Shown: one piece after another, positions 12,817-24,653 of the stretch
How the letters are laid out: each line of letters opens with the position of its first letter
Position numbering within the stretch: position 1 is the stretch's first letter
From: Gavia stellata
Lineage: Eukaryota > Chordata > Aves > Gaviiformes > Gaviidae
Direction: 5' to 3'
Length of the DNA stretch: 64,000 bases
NCBI RefSeq assembly: GCF_030936135.1
Contig: NC_082600.1
Span: forward strand, 18,421,943-18,485,942
Translations under genes and position numbers: made by a program
Notes under the pieces: generated by a model
The model's database searches: none
Seen by the model: the letters and a program-made list of their open reading frames with translations, nothing else
Told to the model about the DNA's origin: nothing

Positions 12817-15062
12817 GTAAGGATCCTTTTAAACCACACAGTACTAAACCAAATAAATCAAAATGTATGGGAGTTCTTTTTTTGGAAATTTAAGGAAGTT
12901 TAATCTACTTTGTTCGTAGTATGATCAAAACTAAACAAATGCACTCCTTTTTTTAAAGCTTTTGTTCTCTAAAAATTGATAATGCAGACATTCTGAGGGA
13001 GCTGGGATTGTTTAGCCTCAAGAAGAAAAGGCTTAGGGGGATCTTAGCAAAGTCTATAAATATCTGATGGCAGGAAGCAAAGAAAATAGAGCCACGCTCT
13101 TCTCTTGGCACCCAGGACAGGATGAGAGGCAATGAGGCATTAACTGAAATACAGGAAATTCTGTTTAAACACAAGAAGCTGTGAAGATGGTCAGACACTG
13201 GAACCGGTTGCCCAGAGTAGTTATGGGGTCTCCATCCTTGGAGGTGTTCAAAACCCCCCAACTGGACGTAGTCGTGGGCTACCTGCTCTACCCTGCCTGG
13301 AGAGGTGTGGGGAGAGGGCGGTGGTTGTGGCTGGACCAAACTTCTAGAGGTCCTTTAAGCCTCTAGGATTGTCTGATTTTTTTTTTTATTTTTTTTTAAG
13401 TCTGGTTGATTTCCTGTTGTCTCAGAATTGTTTTTCTTGTAGTTAATTCATCAAATAAAAAAACCCTGCAGTATCTTTTACTTTTCTGTGCTCATGCAGG
13501 CTTCTCACATAGTCTTATTCTTAGTTTACTGTGTCAACCTTTCGCTTCAGTTTGAGTACGTTTCTCCCACAGAAATCTGTGGTAGTGAGAAAGAAGCCAT
13601 CAAGTGGCATCAGTGTTTTTCCTAAAGTAGATATAATTGTATTTTTATTAGCTCAGATGCATATTATTCCTACAGTGGTAACTTCAAGGGTAACATCGCA
13701 TGTGTTGGATGTGGGAAGTAGGTTAAATATATATTTCCCAAATAACAAATGCAAGTAGCTTGTAGCTCATCCCCACCATGAAGTGTCAATCAGATAGTAC
13801 AACGAGAAGAACAGAAAGGGAAGACCCTGCCTGTGTGAAAACAGAGCAGTGCTGGTGTGGCTACTGTCTGTGGAGGGCTGGCCATGTTTTTGAAATCCAC
13901 TGTTATTGCTTGCGAGACAACTGCTTTGTCCTGGACATGTTGTATGAAATGCAACAAAAAGTCAGTTAAAATATGTGCTTTTAGTGACCCAAGTAAGTAT
14001 TGACTTTCTATCTCCAAAACAGGATTGTTTTAAGTGTTTGTCTTAAGGCGTGTTGGACAATAATGGAGCCAGTTAAACAGTAACAGACCTGGACTGGGGG
14101 AGAAGCTGCTCATTTGGAGTAATTGTACATCTTCCTGGTCCTTAAATAAATGATTTGTTTCTCTTTCCTGGGATCATCAGATAACACGATAAGCAAAAGC
14201 AGAAATAAGAGCTGCGCCAAGTTCTGTTAGATTAAGGCCAAATTTAATCAAGTAATTTGGTCTAAATGCCTCGGTGACACTCCTGATTTTGCAGCTCTTA
14301 ATATGTGGCGGTGTCAGTCAAATACCAGAAAGCATTAGAAATTGTAATGGACTGTGGCCAAAACCTGAGCTGTCTGTACTGAATGGAGGGTGGGTATGTT
14401 TGACAGGTTTCCTCAGAGTGAAGTTAGTCAAAGTCAGGTTGGGCATAATACCTAAAATGCAGGTGAAGGTAGTTAACTGAGGGAGGGACAATGACCCAAG
14501 AGTGTCATACGTTGTCATCTTGCAGTCTCTAGAAGATACCCGCTCTTGGTGTAAATAGGTACCCTGTGACCATGAGATCATTTTGAATGGGCTTGACACA
14601 GCTGTTACTAGGGTGGCTTACATGAAGGTAGAATAATATATCCCAGTGGTTTCTTTAGGCCTTAATTTGTAGAAAATAAGTTCCTGAAAACTGCTGGGGA
14701 ATGGGAGAGGAGCTGCAGGAGAGAACCTTTGGGGAAACTGCTAGCAGTGTGGCATGAACCATAGCTTGAGGTAGAGCTTTATAAACATTTACTCCAGACA
14801 CTGCTTCTGTGTTTTCTCCCTGGTTTATGCTTTGAAACTGACAGCTGTGCAAATGACCCATGCTTATATAAAGTGAACCTGACTTTGCTCATGCTTCGTA
14901 TCAGATTAAGGCATGAAATAGTTTTGTGGAACAACAATGATAAGCACTGTTGATTTTAAATAGGACTTTTTTTCCTTTTCTGTTACTTTCTATAAGCCCT
15001 GTAACTCCTGCTTTCCTATTTAAACTTTTTAATGTGAACTTATTTTTTGTTCCTTCCCACAG
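12817..15062 (+). other. BTBD7 intron, 2.2 kb, containing a CR1 copy
   Basis: This intron carries the sense-oriented CR1 fragment at about 12983-13372, which starts only some 170 bases after the preceding exon. The remainder is unremarkable AT-rich sequence. Confidence 0.8.
12983..13372 (+). mobile_element. CR1 LINE fragment, sense to BTBD7
   Basis: The sequence follows the CR1 3' region: GAGGGAGCTGGGATTGTTTA near the start, then CACTGGAACCGGTTGCCCAG, then TCCATCCTTGGAGGTGTTC, and finally AGAGGTCCTTTAAGCC. It is on the plus strand, truncated at the 5' end and mutated. The canonical 8-bp terminal repeats are replaced by a T-rich tail. Confidence 0.88.
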
Positions 15063-15223
15063 AGCCTAATTTACTGAGTGGTACTGCTCACAGTGTGAAC
15101 AAAAGAGGTGTGAAGAGGAGAGATCTTGACATTGAGGAGCTGAGAGAGATCCTGTCTCCGCTTTTACCTTTTGTCCGCATTGAGCACATCTTACCCATGA
15201 ATAGTGAAGTACTGAGTGATGCA
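15063..15223 (+). CDS. BTBD7: BTBD7 coding exon, 161 nt
   Basis: Phase 2 in and phase 0 out at GCA|GTAAGT, after the acceptor CTTCCCACAG. It encodes EPNLLSGTAHSVNKRGVK, a basic run (KRRD), then LLPFVRIEHILPMNSEVL. The sequence is conserved with other vertebrate BTBD7 proteins. Confidence 0.95.
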
Positions 15224-15508
15224 GTAAGTCAGTAATCTCATACAAATATTTTCTCTGGATTCTTTGTACTTCAGATTCTACAATGTTCAGGTTAGTTTGG
15301 TTTTTTTGAGGATTAGCTCCTAAAATGTTATCACTCAGAGTAATAAGTGTATAACTCTCTTTCTGATTAAATTTTCTGTACTTTAAATCTATCAGAAGGC
15401 TAAAGAAAAATCAGTGGTGTAAGGATTCAGTATAAGAAATGCATTTCTTGAAAGCTTTTCCCATATTTATATTTAAAAAACCATGAAACTCTTTCTTGAT
15501 TCTTAAAG

Positions 15509-15652
15509 ATGAAGAGAGGCCTGGTTAGTACTCCTCCTTCAGACATGCTACCAACATCAGAAGGTGGAAAGTCAAATGCCTGGCTGCGGCAAAAAAATGC
15601 TGGAATATATGTGCGGCCAAGACTGTTCTCACCATATGTGGAGGAGGCTAAG
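15509..15652 (+). CDS. BTBD7: BTBD7 coding exon, 144 nt
   Basis: A symmetric exon of exactly 48 codons, phase 0 at both ends, so skipping would keep the frame. It encodes MKRGLVSTPPSDMLPTSEGG and ends RPRLFSPYVEEAK. The acceptor is TTAAAG and the donor AAG|GTAATA. A 285 bp intron separates it from the previous exon. Confidence 0.95.
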
Positions 15653-17537
15653 GTAATAATCATTAACATTTGAGTATTGTTAATCTGGAGTCATCAGGGG
15701 GTTCTGTAAACAAGGAAAGATTTTGGTATGTTTTGTCTCTCTTTGCATGTACTGGCCTAAAATACTAACATTTTCAGTTTAACAAGACTTACAAGATTGA
15801 TCATCAGGCTCAAGTCTCTAGAACTGGTCAGAAAAATTTCAACAAAATTTTTTTTTGTCGAAATTGAAATGTTTGCGAGACAGATCTTGATGAAATTCCA
15901 CCGGAAACAAAGCAGCGTTCTGAGGGAAACCTCCCTGGTTTCCAGCCAGTTTGCCGGCCCAGCTCCTCGGCAGCCCACCAGGCAGGCGGATGGCAAGGTG
16001 AGAGCCTGAGAGTCCCAGTTTGCAGCTAGTCAGCAACCTTGGTGCCAGGCCTTTCAGGCTCCCCAGCTCCCACCAGAGCTGGGTGGAGAACTACTATTCC
16101 ACTAGGCAGAGTACTCTGATATTTCGTCATCTTGTTTGAGTCAGAGCGTATCTAAAATTCTTCCAATCCTCTGCAAAATGTAATAAATATCTTGTGTCCA
16201 ATTTGACTGAAGTCCTTTGTGTCCTGCTTAAACAGTAGCTTCCCTATTTAGTATCTTGCATGAGGACTGTCAGACTGAAGATGTTGTAGCATCTCTGATC
16301 ATGACGTTTGGTGACAGGGTGGAGGCGGCTCTGTGTGGGGCAGACACATGCCATACTCTGTTTGACAGAATGGGACCCCTGCAGGTTGCTAACTAATGCC
16401 ACCACTTAAGGCAGGTCTGACTTAAGGCAAGAGCTCGTGAGTCCCAGCAGTGCAGGTGACTGCAGAACAAGAGGATTAGGTGAAGCTGTGCACATCCACA
16501 TAACCTACAAACTCTGACCGCTACTCTGGTGAATTCAGAGCTTTTGCCCTGTGCCTAAGAAAGAAAATATTTTCTAAGGGTGTGAGTTGTTTGTTGACAT
16601 CCTCTTTGAGGGGAGGGGAGAAATAAAACTACTTTGGATTTTGGGCACAAAGGTTAGAGAGCACCAGGTGGCACTAAAGCAGCAAAGGAAGACCAGCCAG
16701 TTAAATTTTATCTGTGTATCTTGGATGGTTAAAACTAACAAAAATGTGTTAAAAAACATGTGATAAAAGCTTTGACTCTTTTAGTTTTCAGGTATACAGT
16801 ATGGGAGTGCTTTAGTAGTAACCTTAAAGTAAAAGGTGCATTCTGTATTTTTTTTTCCCCCATCACGAATTCTACTTGTTTCTATTAATTTCATGTTATA
16901 CTGTTAATATTTTTAAAAGCATCCAATAGCTGTTTAACCTTAGAGAGAGGATTCTTATACTTATTATCTGGTAACTATACTCCTATTCATAGTTTAATTA
17001 TTGTGAAATGCAAAAATTTCAGATGAGTGATTTCCGATTTTTTTTTTTTTTTTTTACTCCCCTGTTAGTCTCCCTTTTTTTTAAATAAATCCATTTAGTA
17101 TTAAATGAGAATCTTAAAAGGGTATGCATAAATCCCTTTCTAATCTTGTAAGATACCTGAGGGAAACGCATTTCATTTTCAGACTAGTGCCTTCTACTCA
17201 GTGGCACAGAGTTGAGACAAATAGACAGTAATTATCTGAGGCAGAGTCTAGAGGGTCTGGCCTCGAGAAGGTTACTTCCAGTCTGACAGGTACAAAATAA
17301 ACAAAGCAGCCTTCCCAAACTTTACTCACCTGCCTGCTCTTAGCTCTGAAACTCAACTCTGATCATGACTGGAAAATGACATAGAAAATGCTGTGGAAAA
17401 GCTGTTTGGGACCTGGAAAAGTTACGGTTTAGACGTTGCTAGACTTGTGGCCTCGGGACTGCGTTTGCAGCAGCTCCCGGTGGATATGATACGTGTGTGC
17501 AGTGCCTTCATGAGGGCTCTAATGGCTGTCTTTGCAG
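15653..17537 (+). other. BTBD7 intron, 1.9 kb
   Basis: It holds the possible old interspersed repeat at 15785-16110 and a T-tract at about 17039-17056. Nothing else is recognised. Confidence 0.8.
15785..16110. repeat. possible ancient amniote interspersed repeat with a hairpin end
   Basis: This intronic block starts with an imperfect inverted repeat (AATTTCAACAAAA, a T-rich loop, then TTTTGTCGAAATT) near 15834-15866. It continues into a GC-rich part (GTTTGCCGGCCCAGCTCC, GGCAGCCCACCAGGCAGGCG) unlike the surrounding AT-rich intron. The composition resembles old non-CR1 repeats in reptile and bird genomes. The family name and exact limits are not determinable by eye. Confidence 0.4.
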
Positions 17538-17727
17538 TCAGTACTGGATGAGATGATGGTGGAACAAACCGATCTTGTTCGTTTGCGGATGGTCCGAATG
17601 TCCAATGTACCCGACACCCTTTACATGGTAAACAACGCGGTGCCGCAGTGCTGTCATATGATTACCCACCAGCAAGTTAGCACTAACCAGTCCAGTCCTC
17701 CTTCAGTTATAGCCAATGAGATCCCAG
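17538..17727 (+). CDS. BTBD7: BTBD7 coding exon, 190 nt
   Basis: Phase 0 in after TTTGCAG and one base out at CCA G|GTAAGG. It encodes SVLDEMMVEQTDLVRLRMVR, then MVNNAVPQCCHMI, and ends SVIANEIP. This region is close to invariant among vertebrate orthologues. Confidence 0.96.
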
Positions 17728-20700
17728 GTAAGGTTGCTAGATCACTTGCAATGCCGACTTGATCTCATGTGAGTGGATGCGGGCTTGGGGCAGGGGAGAG
17801 GGAATGTGAATTACTGAATATTATGACTTCCTTGGAGACTAGTACTGCACCATTGGGCGGCTTCCCACCCAGTGGTAGACCCTTTTGCTTTGGTCTACCC
17901 TGAAAACATTAACTATTTTTGGATAGCATAATAAGTAGTTAGAAAGTAAGCTACCAGAGGGGGTAGTATTTTAACCTGCTTCAGCTGAGCAATTTGAAAA
18001 TCCTTGGACTAGTTAAACTTACTGTAGAACACTTGCTGGAGCCTGGCCCTTTGTTCTCAGAGTGGTTCTCAGTTTTCTACTTGCCTGTCTTGGATGACTG
18101 GTTGATCCGGAAGGCTGGAAAATGGCAAAATACTGATTTCTTCTAAAAACAAAAAGCAGGGAAGCATAACTTGTAGGGCAGTCAGCTTAACTCAGTTTGC
18201 TGGAAAAATATTGGAATTAGGCACTCAAAACACTCTTTTTTTCAGTTTACCAAATGCACTTTAGTTTTGAAGTCAAACCAACTTCATTCCTTGTGTGTCA
18301 GAATAAGTTTTTATAGGTGGAAGTAGATATGACCTCTCTTGACTTCAGGATACTTGGTGTGACATTCCCCATAGGCAAGCCAGGGAATATATTGTGTAAT
18401 ATATTTTGTCATTAATGCATTTGATCTTTTGGGGTCAGACTGGAAGAATATATCTGGTGGAATTGCCAAAGCATTGAGCTCTTCCCACCTTTGCCTGGCC
18501 CCATTAATACTTAGTGTGCATAGAGAATATGCTGATGACAAGTAGCGAGGGTCAGTGGATGTTTTGGAGGGCAGCTAAATGACCAAGATTAAATTTAAAT
18601 TTGGTGAAGAAAGTGGGAAACACTGTGCTTACGTAGGTGTAGCCAGCTGTGTGCATACAGGGTGGCTGAGGGAAAAACCTAAAATTCAACATTATGGAAT
18701 TCCATAAAGAGTCATACTAAAATACAGAAACAAATGTGCCACAAGATGTGATGTAACTTGGTCTCAGATGGAGCATTGTGTTTAGCCCTTTAAATGGCCA
18801 TACTGGGTCGGGTCAAGGATTTGTCTGTCTAGTATCCTTATTCCAGCAGTCACCGGAAGTGAGCGCGTAAGGGAAGTGTAGCAGAAAGAGCACATAAAAT
18901 AATTCCCTGTAAAATTATGCGTGCTCTTCAACCATTTGCAGATCAGAGATGTCGTATGGTGGATGGTGTTTCTGTGTAGTTGGTAATTTTAAATGCATTT
19001 TTGATCTATGCAGTTTTTCCTTAAACTTGCATAAACTTTTGGCATCCATTTTTAGATCAAAGTATCACATTTCAGCAGATAGGGATCAGTTTGGAAGTCT
19101 GTAGAAAAGCAATAAAGATGACATAGCACCAAGAAAACAGTCATCTTCCTCCCTCCACCACTCCCCATTCCCCGTTTTATAAGCTCTTTGTATACCAATT
19201 ATGTCTCCCTTAAGTCAACTATGTTGAAAGGAAATAGATAAACTATTCTTGCAGATGCTGCAGCCAGGACAAAAATAATAGGTTTACATTGTTGTAAAAG
19301 AATTTAAGTTGAGGTGTTAGGAAGATTTGAAACACGGTTTGGTTAAACACTGCAGTAAGTTTTCTAGTAGGGTTTGTGGAATGTTTTTGGTCTCTTTGTT
19401 TCTTGTGCTTTGGGAAGAGACTTGATAAAGCCTAAAAGGAGCTTCTGAAAACTTCTGTAACCTGATAAAAGTACTAATTGTTTGTTTAGAAACTTACAGC
19501 TGTGGCATCTCAGCAGTGCGTTATGGTACTCAGACTTTTTTCCCCCTTCTACAGAAAAACATAAATATACTCACCAAGAATTGAATGTACAGTATTTCAT
19601 CATAAGATATGCATTTCATTACACTTTGCTCAATCTTAGTTTCCAAAGAAGTTGAGAAGGAAAACAGATTCTCAGAGGTCTCCAATGTTTTGCAAAACTT
19701 ACCATGTTCTGAAAAAATCTGGCTCTGTTGGTAAATGAGACATCTTGACCAATCTGAAACTCCACTACAGCTTGATTCTGTATAATTTAATATATAGGAA
19801 TTACTGCCAGCCCTTTGATTTGAGCTGAGCCTGGCCAGTAGTTGGAGCACAGGTATTGTGTCCTGGTAATTGCCTGGTTTGCTTAGTTCTATGATTATGC
19901 AAAAGAATTGATTGTTCTGCTAATGCCTTGTGCTAGGAAGGGTAGATGGAGTCCAATTAATTTGAGGAGATTCAGGCATGTACCAAAAGTACAACTTGTG
20001 CAGGAATCCATCCCAAAGCATAGATGGAACACAGGAACTGCTGGAGGGAGAGCTAGGAACCATTGCCTCCATGCTCTTTCGTCTGGGAGCTTTAGAACAG
20101 GGCGTTCTTTACAGCTTAGGTGTTCTCCGTCTGTCACTTACATCTGTCTTGTACCCACTGCCTGTGGACTATATTTGTATAAATGCTATTGCCAGCATGT
20201 CTTGGTGCTCTTCATGCAACACTGTTGTAAAATGAGTTCAACGTCTGCTGAAGTCTGTTCTACTTTGAGGCTAGGTTCTGCAGGTAACTGGGTTTCCTTA
20301 GGTATTTTCCAGTTTAAGTTTGAATTAGAAAGCCTGCGACTGACTTGAGAGGACTGTATTTTTTATATATGTAATCTCTCTTCCATGTGTTTCATGTGAA
20401 TAACAGTAAAAATACGGAAACAAACCTGGGTTTGAGAAGATAGCACTTCTTCATTAAAAACTTAGATTTTTATGCCTACTACTTTGGAGACCTGCTTCAA
20501 ACGTCTCAGAAAATCCCCTTTTTTCAGTGTTAGCAAAATGCTCGTTGTAGCTAAACATCTAGCTGCTAAACCAGGATTTTTCAGAACAGTGTGTGGAGGG
20601 TAGTGTGGGAAACTTATTTCCAAGCCTTGAAGACTGGATAGAATTGATTCTATTTTTTTTTTCCTAGTAGAGGCACTCAATTTGGGGGGAAAAATATTTT

Positions 20701-21597
20701 GCGCTACTTACACTTATCCTTCGTGTAGCAGTGTAAACTTTGTGAAATTGGGACCAGTTGTAGTTGCATGATGTTGGTTTTCTCCTTCTCTGTAATGCAG
20801 ATGTCTTTTCACACTGTTCTTGCTGTCTGATCCATTTAATTTTTATGAGCTTTCATTACAGACATCTGGTCATGGTAATATGTAATGCTTGTAAAGCTGG
20901 TAAAGGATCAGATGCCAGGACTTACGTATTCAGAGATCTGGATTTGTCTTCTCTTATGATATGCACATCTTCCAGCAAGAAGTGGCATAAGAATGTTTTG
21001 CAACAGGATAAATACCCCAAATTATACATTATTCCCTCTTGGAAAGTTTTTTTTTTAAAATTATTTCAATATGGCTGCATAAACCAACGTAATTTTAACA
21101 GGTTTATGTTGGCTTACATTGTAATTTTTTTAGAATGCTCTTTCTGTAGTTACATACTGGTATTATGGTCTTGTGATTATAGAATTCCACAAAGAAGTAT
21201 GAAGTGTATGCCAAAAAAAAAATCAATGAATTCTTGGCCTGTAGAATTCATGAGGGAACATTCAGTTGTTATTTAAGATATCCTGCCCCCACCTCAAATC
21301 ATAAAATTCCTGCATCATAAGGAGTTTACAAAGAAGGCTGTATTTGTGGCTTACTCTAGCAGAAGCTGGAAAAATGGTATATGTCTTTACCATTTGTGTG
21401 ATATGTGTGTTATCCCATGTGCCTAAGTGATGTTTCAAGGAATGTGTGTAAGTCGAACTCTTCTTGGCAGAATGCTTCTTAAAAAAAAAAAAACCAAGTC
21501 AGCCTGACATTAGATTTTTCCTTCAGAATTGTATCTAACCATTGCAATCAAACTTATTGTGTCACAGTTCAGAAAGTAATCTCTATTATCCCTCCAG
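17728..21597 (+). other. BTBD7 intron, 3.9 kb
   Basis: No repeat family is recognised. Open frames at 19908-20348 and 20764-21276 (the latter 170 codons) have no detectable family resemblance, and I treat them as chance. Confidence 0.75.
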
Positions 21598-21776
21598 TTC
21601 CCAATCTCCTCATTGTAAAAGAGATGATCAAACGGCTGCAGGAGCTGCGTCATACTGAGCAGGTGCAAAGAGCGTATGCTCTCAATTGTGGAGAAGGTGC
21701 CACAGTCAGTTATGAGATTCAGATTCGTGTGCTGCGGGAATTTGGACTTTCTGATGCTGCTGCTGAACTTCTGCAG
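21598..21776 (+). CDS. BTBD7: BTBD7 coding exon, 179 nt
   Basis: Phase 2 in after CCTCCAG and phase 0 out at CAG|GTATCA. It encodes VPNLLIVKEMIKRLQELRH, then TEQVQRAYALNCGEGATVSY and ends AAAELLQ. The segment is predicted helical and highly conserved. Confidence 0.95.
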
Positions 21777-22500
21777 GTATCAAAAATTCCTGTATAAGAC
21801 CACAAATGCTTTTACTCTGTTCTGCTTATGAATTGACTTGAATGTGTAATTTGCAGTAAGAGAACTGCTTTGTGTGTGCATATGCAGGTGCAAAAACACT
21901 TTGAAATGCTTGCGTAACTTTAGAACGGTCCAAGTGCAAATTACACTGAGACTGTTGCATTTGATTTGTGTGATTTTTATAAATGTGTAAGTGCAATGTA
22001 TAAATATTTTTCTCGGGAGTTGTTGCCATTCAGGATGCTCTTACTGCCACAGATTTTGGGGACAAAAAAAATCTGCCAAAGGGGCAGTTGATGAGAATAG
22101 TCAAACAATAACTAGAAATCTAGATGTTGGGGGTTTTTTTTATTTTTTCCTTGAATCAGAGAGGAGAAAAAGGCCTAACTGATACAGTAGATCTGCGTAG
22201 TACGTTATCAGGACTGGGAAATTGGAAATCCTGCTTCTGTTTGCATGCTGCAGTTAAAGCAAATGCACTTGTTGGTCAGCTTATTCACACAGTGAATCTG
22301 ATGCTTCTTGTCTTTTTTTTTAAAAAATCTTTATTCCATGGTAGCTGTAATCACCTCCAAGTGTTGGTGAGGTTTTAGGTGGCACAACCATCTTGTTACA
22401 CATTGGAACTAGAAATCTGCTAGTACTGTGTTAGTTTAGGAGACTTTTCTAGTTTACTTCCTACTTTGTTTTTTTACATGCTGAGTTTTTTCCTTTGCAG
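21777..22500 (+). other. BTBD7 intron, 0.7 kb
   Basis: AT-rich intron ending in a long pyrimidine tract (TTTTTTCCTTTGCAG). No other feature is seen. Confidence 0.8.
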
Positions 22501-22929
22501 AATCCTCACAAATTTTTTCCTGATGAGCGATTTGGAGACGAAAGCCCACTCCTGACAATGAGACAGTCTGGACGATGTCGTGTTAACAGCACTCCCACTG
22601 CAGAAACCATGTTTACAGAACTGGACTCTTTTGTGGCCTTCCATCCACCATTGCCCCCTCCTCCACCTCCGTACCACCCACCAGCAACTCCTATTCATAA
22701 CCAGTTCAAAGTGGGCTGGAAACAAAGGGTGCCAAGTCAACATCCCTCCCGTTCCTTCTCTTACCCGTGTAATCACTCACTATTCCATTCCCGAACCGCT
22801 CCCAAAGCTGCACCGCCTGTGTATTTGCCCAGTGTTAAAGCAGCCCCTCCTGATTGCACTAACACTACAGGTCTGGGGAGACAGACAGTGGCTGCAGCAG
22901 CAGCAGTGATGGCAGCTGAGAAGCAAGTA
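22501..22929 (+). CDS. BTBD7: BTBD7 coding exon, 429 nt: proline-rich region
   Basis: 143 codons, phase 0 at both ends (acceptor TTTGCAG, donor GTA|GTAAGT). It starts NPHKFFPDERFGDESPLL. It carries a proline run (LPPPPPPYHPPATP) containing a PPxY motif at 22663-22674, then a Ser/Pro-rich stretch (HPSRSFSYPCNHSLFHSR). It ends with a short alanine run encoded by GCA-rich codons (TVAAAAAVMAAEKQV). The alanine tract looks shorter than the Ala/Thr-rich tract I recall in mammalian BTBD7. The exon is probably intrinsically disordered. Confidence 0.95.
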
Positions 22930-24653
22930 GTAAGTATTATGATTTCTCCTCTTCTCCCTATCTTTGGCCACTCAAAGTAGCTTATACAGAGGAGCTGGAA
23001 AGAATTCTTATGATGAAGTAACATGACTTTGTTCAATAAAAGAGCATCTTTATTGGTTAGGAGAAGAATTTTTTTACCAAACTGGCTGTCAGCGTTCTGC
23101 ATCCCAAAGGCATGCCCTAATCCCTGGGAGAATGAATGTTCCAGGGACAGGAGCATTTTGGAGGGGCAAGTGGGACTCATAAATCTTCTGAAATTAATAT
23201 AGTTTGCGCTACATTAAAACAAAGCGTAAGTCAACTTCAGTAGTGGACTGCATACTATAATTCAAGGGTAGAAAATAGTGATGATAATTTGACTATTCAC
23301 AGGTAAGTAGTCCTGAAGAAAACAGATGTGTATAAAGGGAACCTGTGGAGAATGTGAAGGCCTTACAGCTGTCAAAAAGATTTTAAAATGAATAGGCAAG
23401 CAGAAATTAGTAATTGCAAATACAAAGGGGCTCGTCACAGCATTTAAAGACAATCATTGTAGTTGCTGAACAAAACTACGATATGCAGTGAAAACAATGA
23501 ACTATAACATACTGGACAAAAGACGTAGCTTTGTGAAGTACATGAAATGCTAAATGAAGAGTTTGGTAATTTATTTCTGCAGTGAAAAAAGTGTTTCAGT
23601 GCACAGTTGTGTCATACTGAAAACCTGCTTTTTAGACGCAGATTTGATCTGGAGTTCTGAATAGAAACACAGATTTTTTTTTTTTCTCCTTTAGCAGTTT
23701 TCCTAAATATATTGCACTCTTCTTTGTATTTTAGGTTAAAATATTTAACTACAAATTAGAATTGTTTGCCATTGTTTATTCAAGGGTACGTTTTGTAGCA
23801 TCTCTTGATCAGTACTGACTTCAGTAGGGAAACTATATAGTGATCTTTTTCACATTAGAAATGTTTCTCCTATCTATAAAAAAAATGCAAGGGGAAGCAG
23901 AGAATTAATATGGGTGATATTTTTGTTTTGTATTCTTTCTGCAGTTTGTGAGTTACTAGTAATCAATGATTACTCAAATTGCTTTCATTAGAAAAGATAA
24001 ATAAAAGAAGAAATTTTAACTCTTCTGGCTGGAAGGCTGTAATACACTCATCTCATTGCAGGATTGCTTTTAGGTGTAGGTGGGAAGAATGCCATGCAGT
24101 GTGGATCTAATCGCACTGTGACTGATGCTCCCGCCAACCCCTGAAGCTGTCATGCATACACACACGTGTCCCTGCAATTAACTTACTTTAAAATATGAAA
24201 TACAAGCAGAAGGGTTGCATCTATGGTGATGAAATACATGTTTCGTGGCTTCCCTGCACTGGAACTCTATGCTGTAACAAACCATTTGTTAAGCTTTGCG
24301 CTGAATACCTTGTTTAGTTTGATAATTGCCAGTGGCTTAAAGCAGGCTTACCTTTTGAGAGTTTAACAGTACATTGTCATTTACTGCATATTCAAGACAA
24401 GATGTGGTTAAGAAGAACTATTATTGTGGCACAACAGCTTCATGAAGGAAAGAAGTTGTCTTAAGCTAGCAGGAAGGTGAAGGTTGGAGGATACATGTGT
24501 TCTTTAAACAGTGTAGGAAACTTGCAGGCTGAGGGTGGTCTAGGCAAAGGTAGATTAGGAAAATGCTGTTTTGAATTACAGAAGCCATCCTAAATACAGT
24601 TTGTGTTTTGGCTTTTGCTTTGTTTCCATGGACCAATTTATTTTCTTTTCCAG
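22930..24653 (+). other. BTBD7 last intron, 1.7 kb
   Basis: AT-rich single-copy intron from GTAAGT to TTTTCTTTTCCAG. No gene or repeat is recognised. Confidence 0.8.

Noticed and set aside
19908-20348. 146-codon plus-strand frame in a BTBD7 intron
   Set aside because: Two overlapping frames are open on this strand and one on the other. No family resemblance and no splice context.
24603-24653. ATG upstream of the last BTBD7 exon as an independent start
   Set aside because: It is intronic. The acceptor TTTTCCAG at 24653 restores the expected BTBD7 frame.
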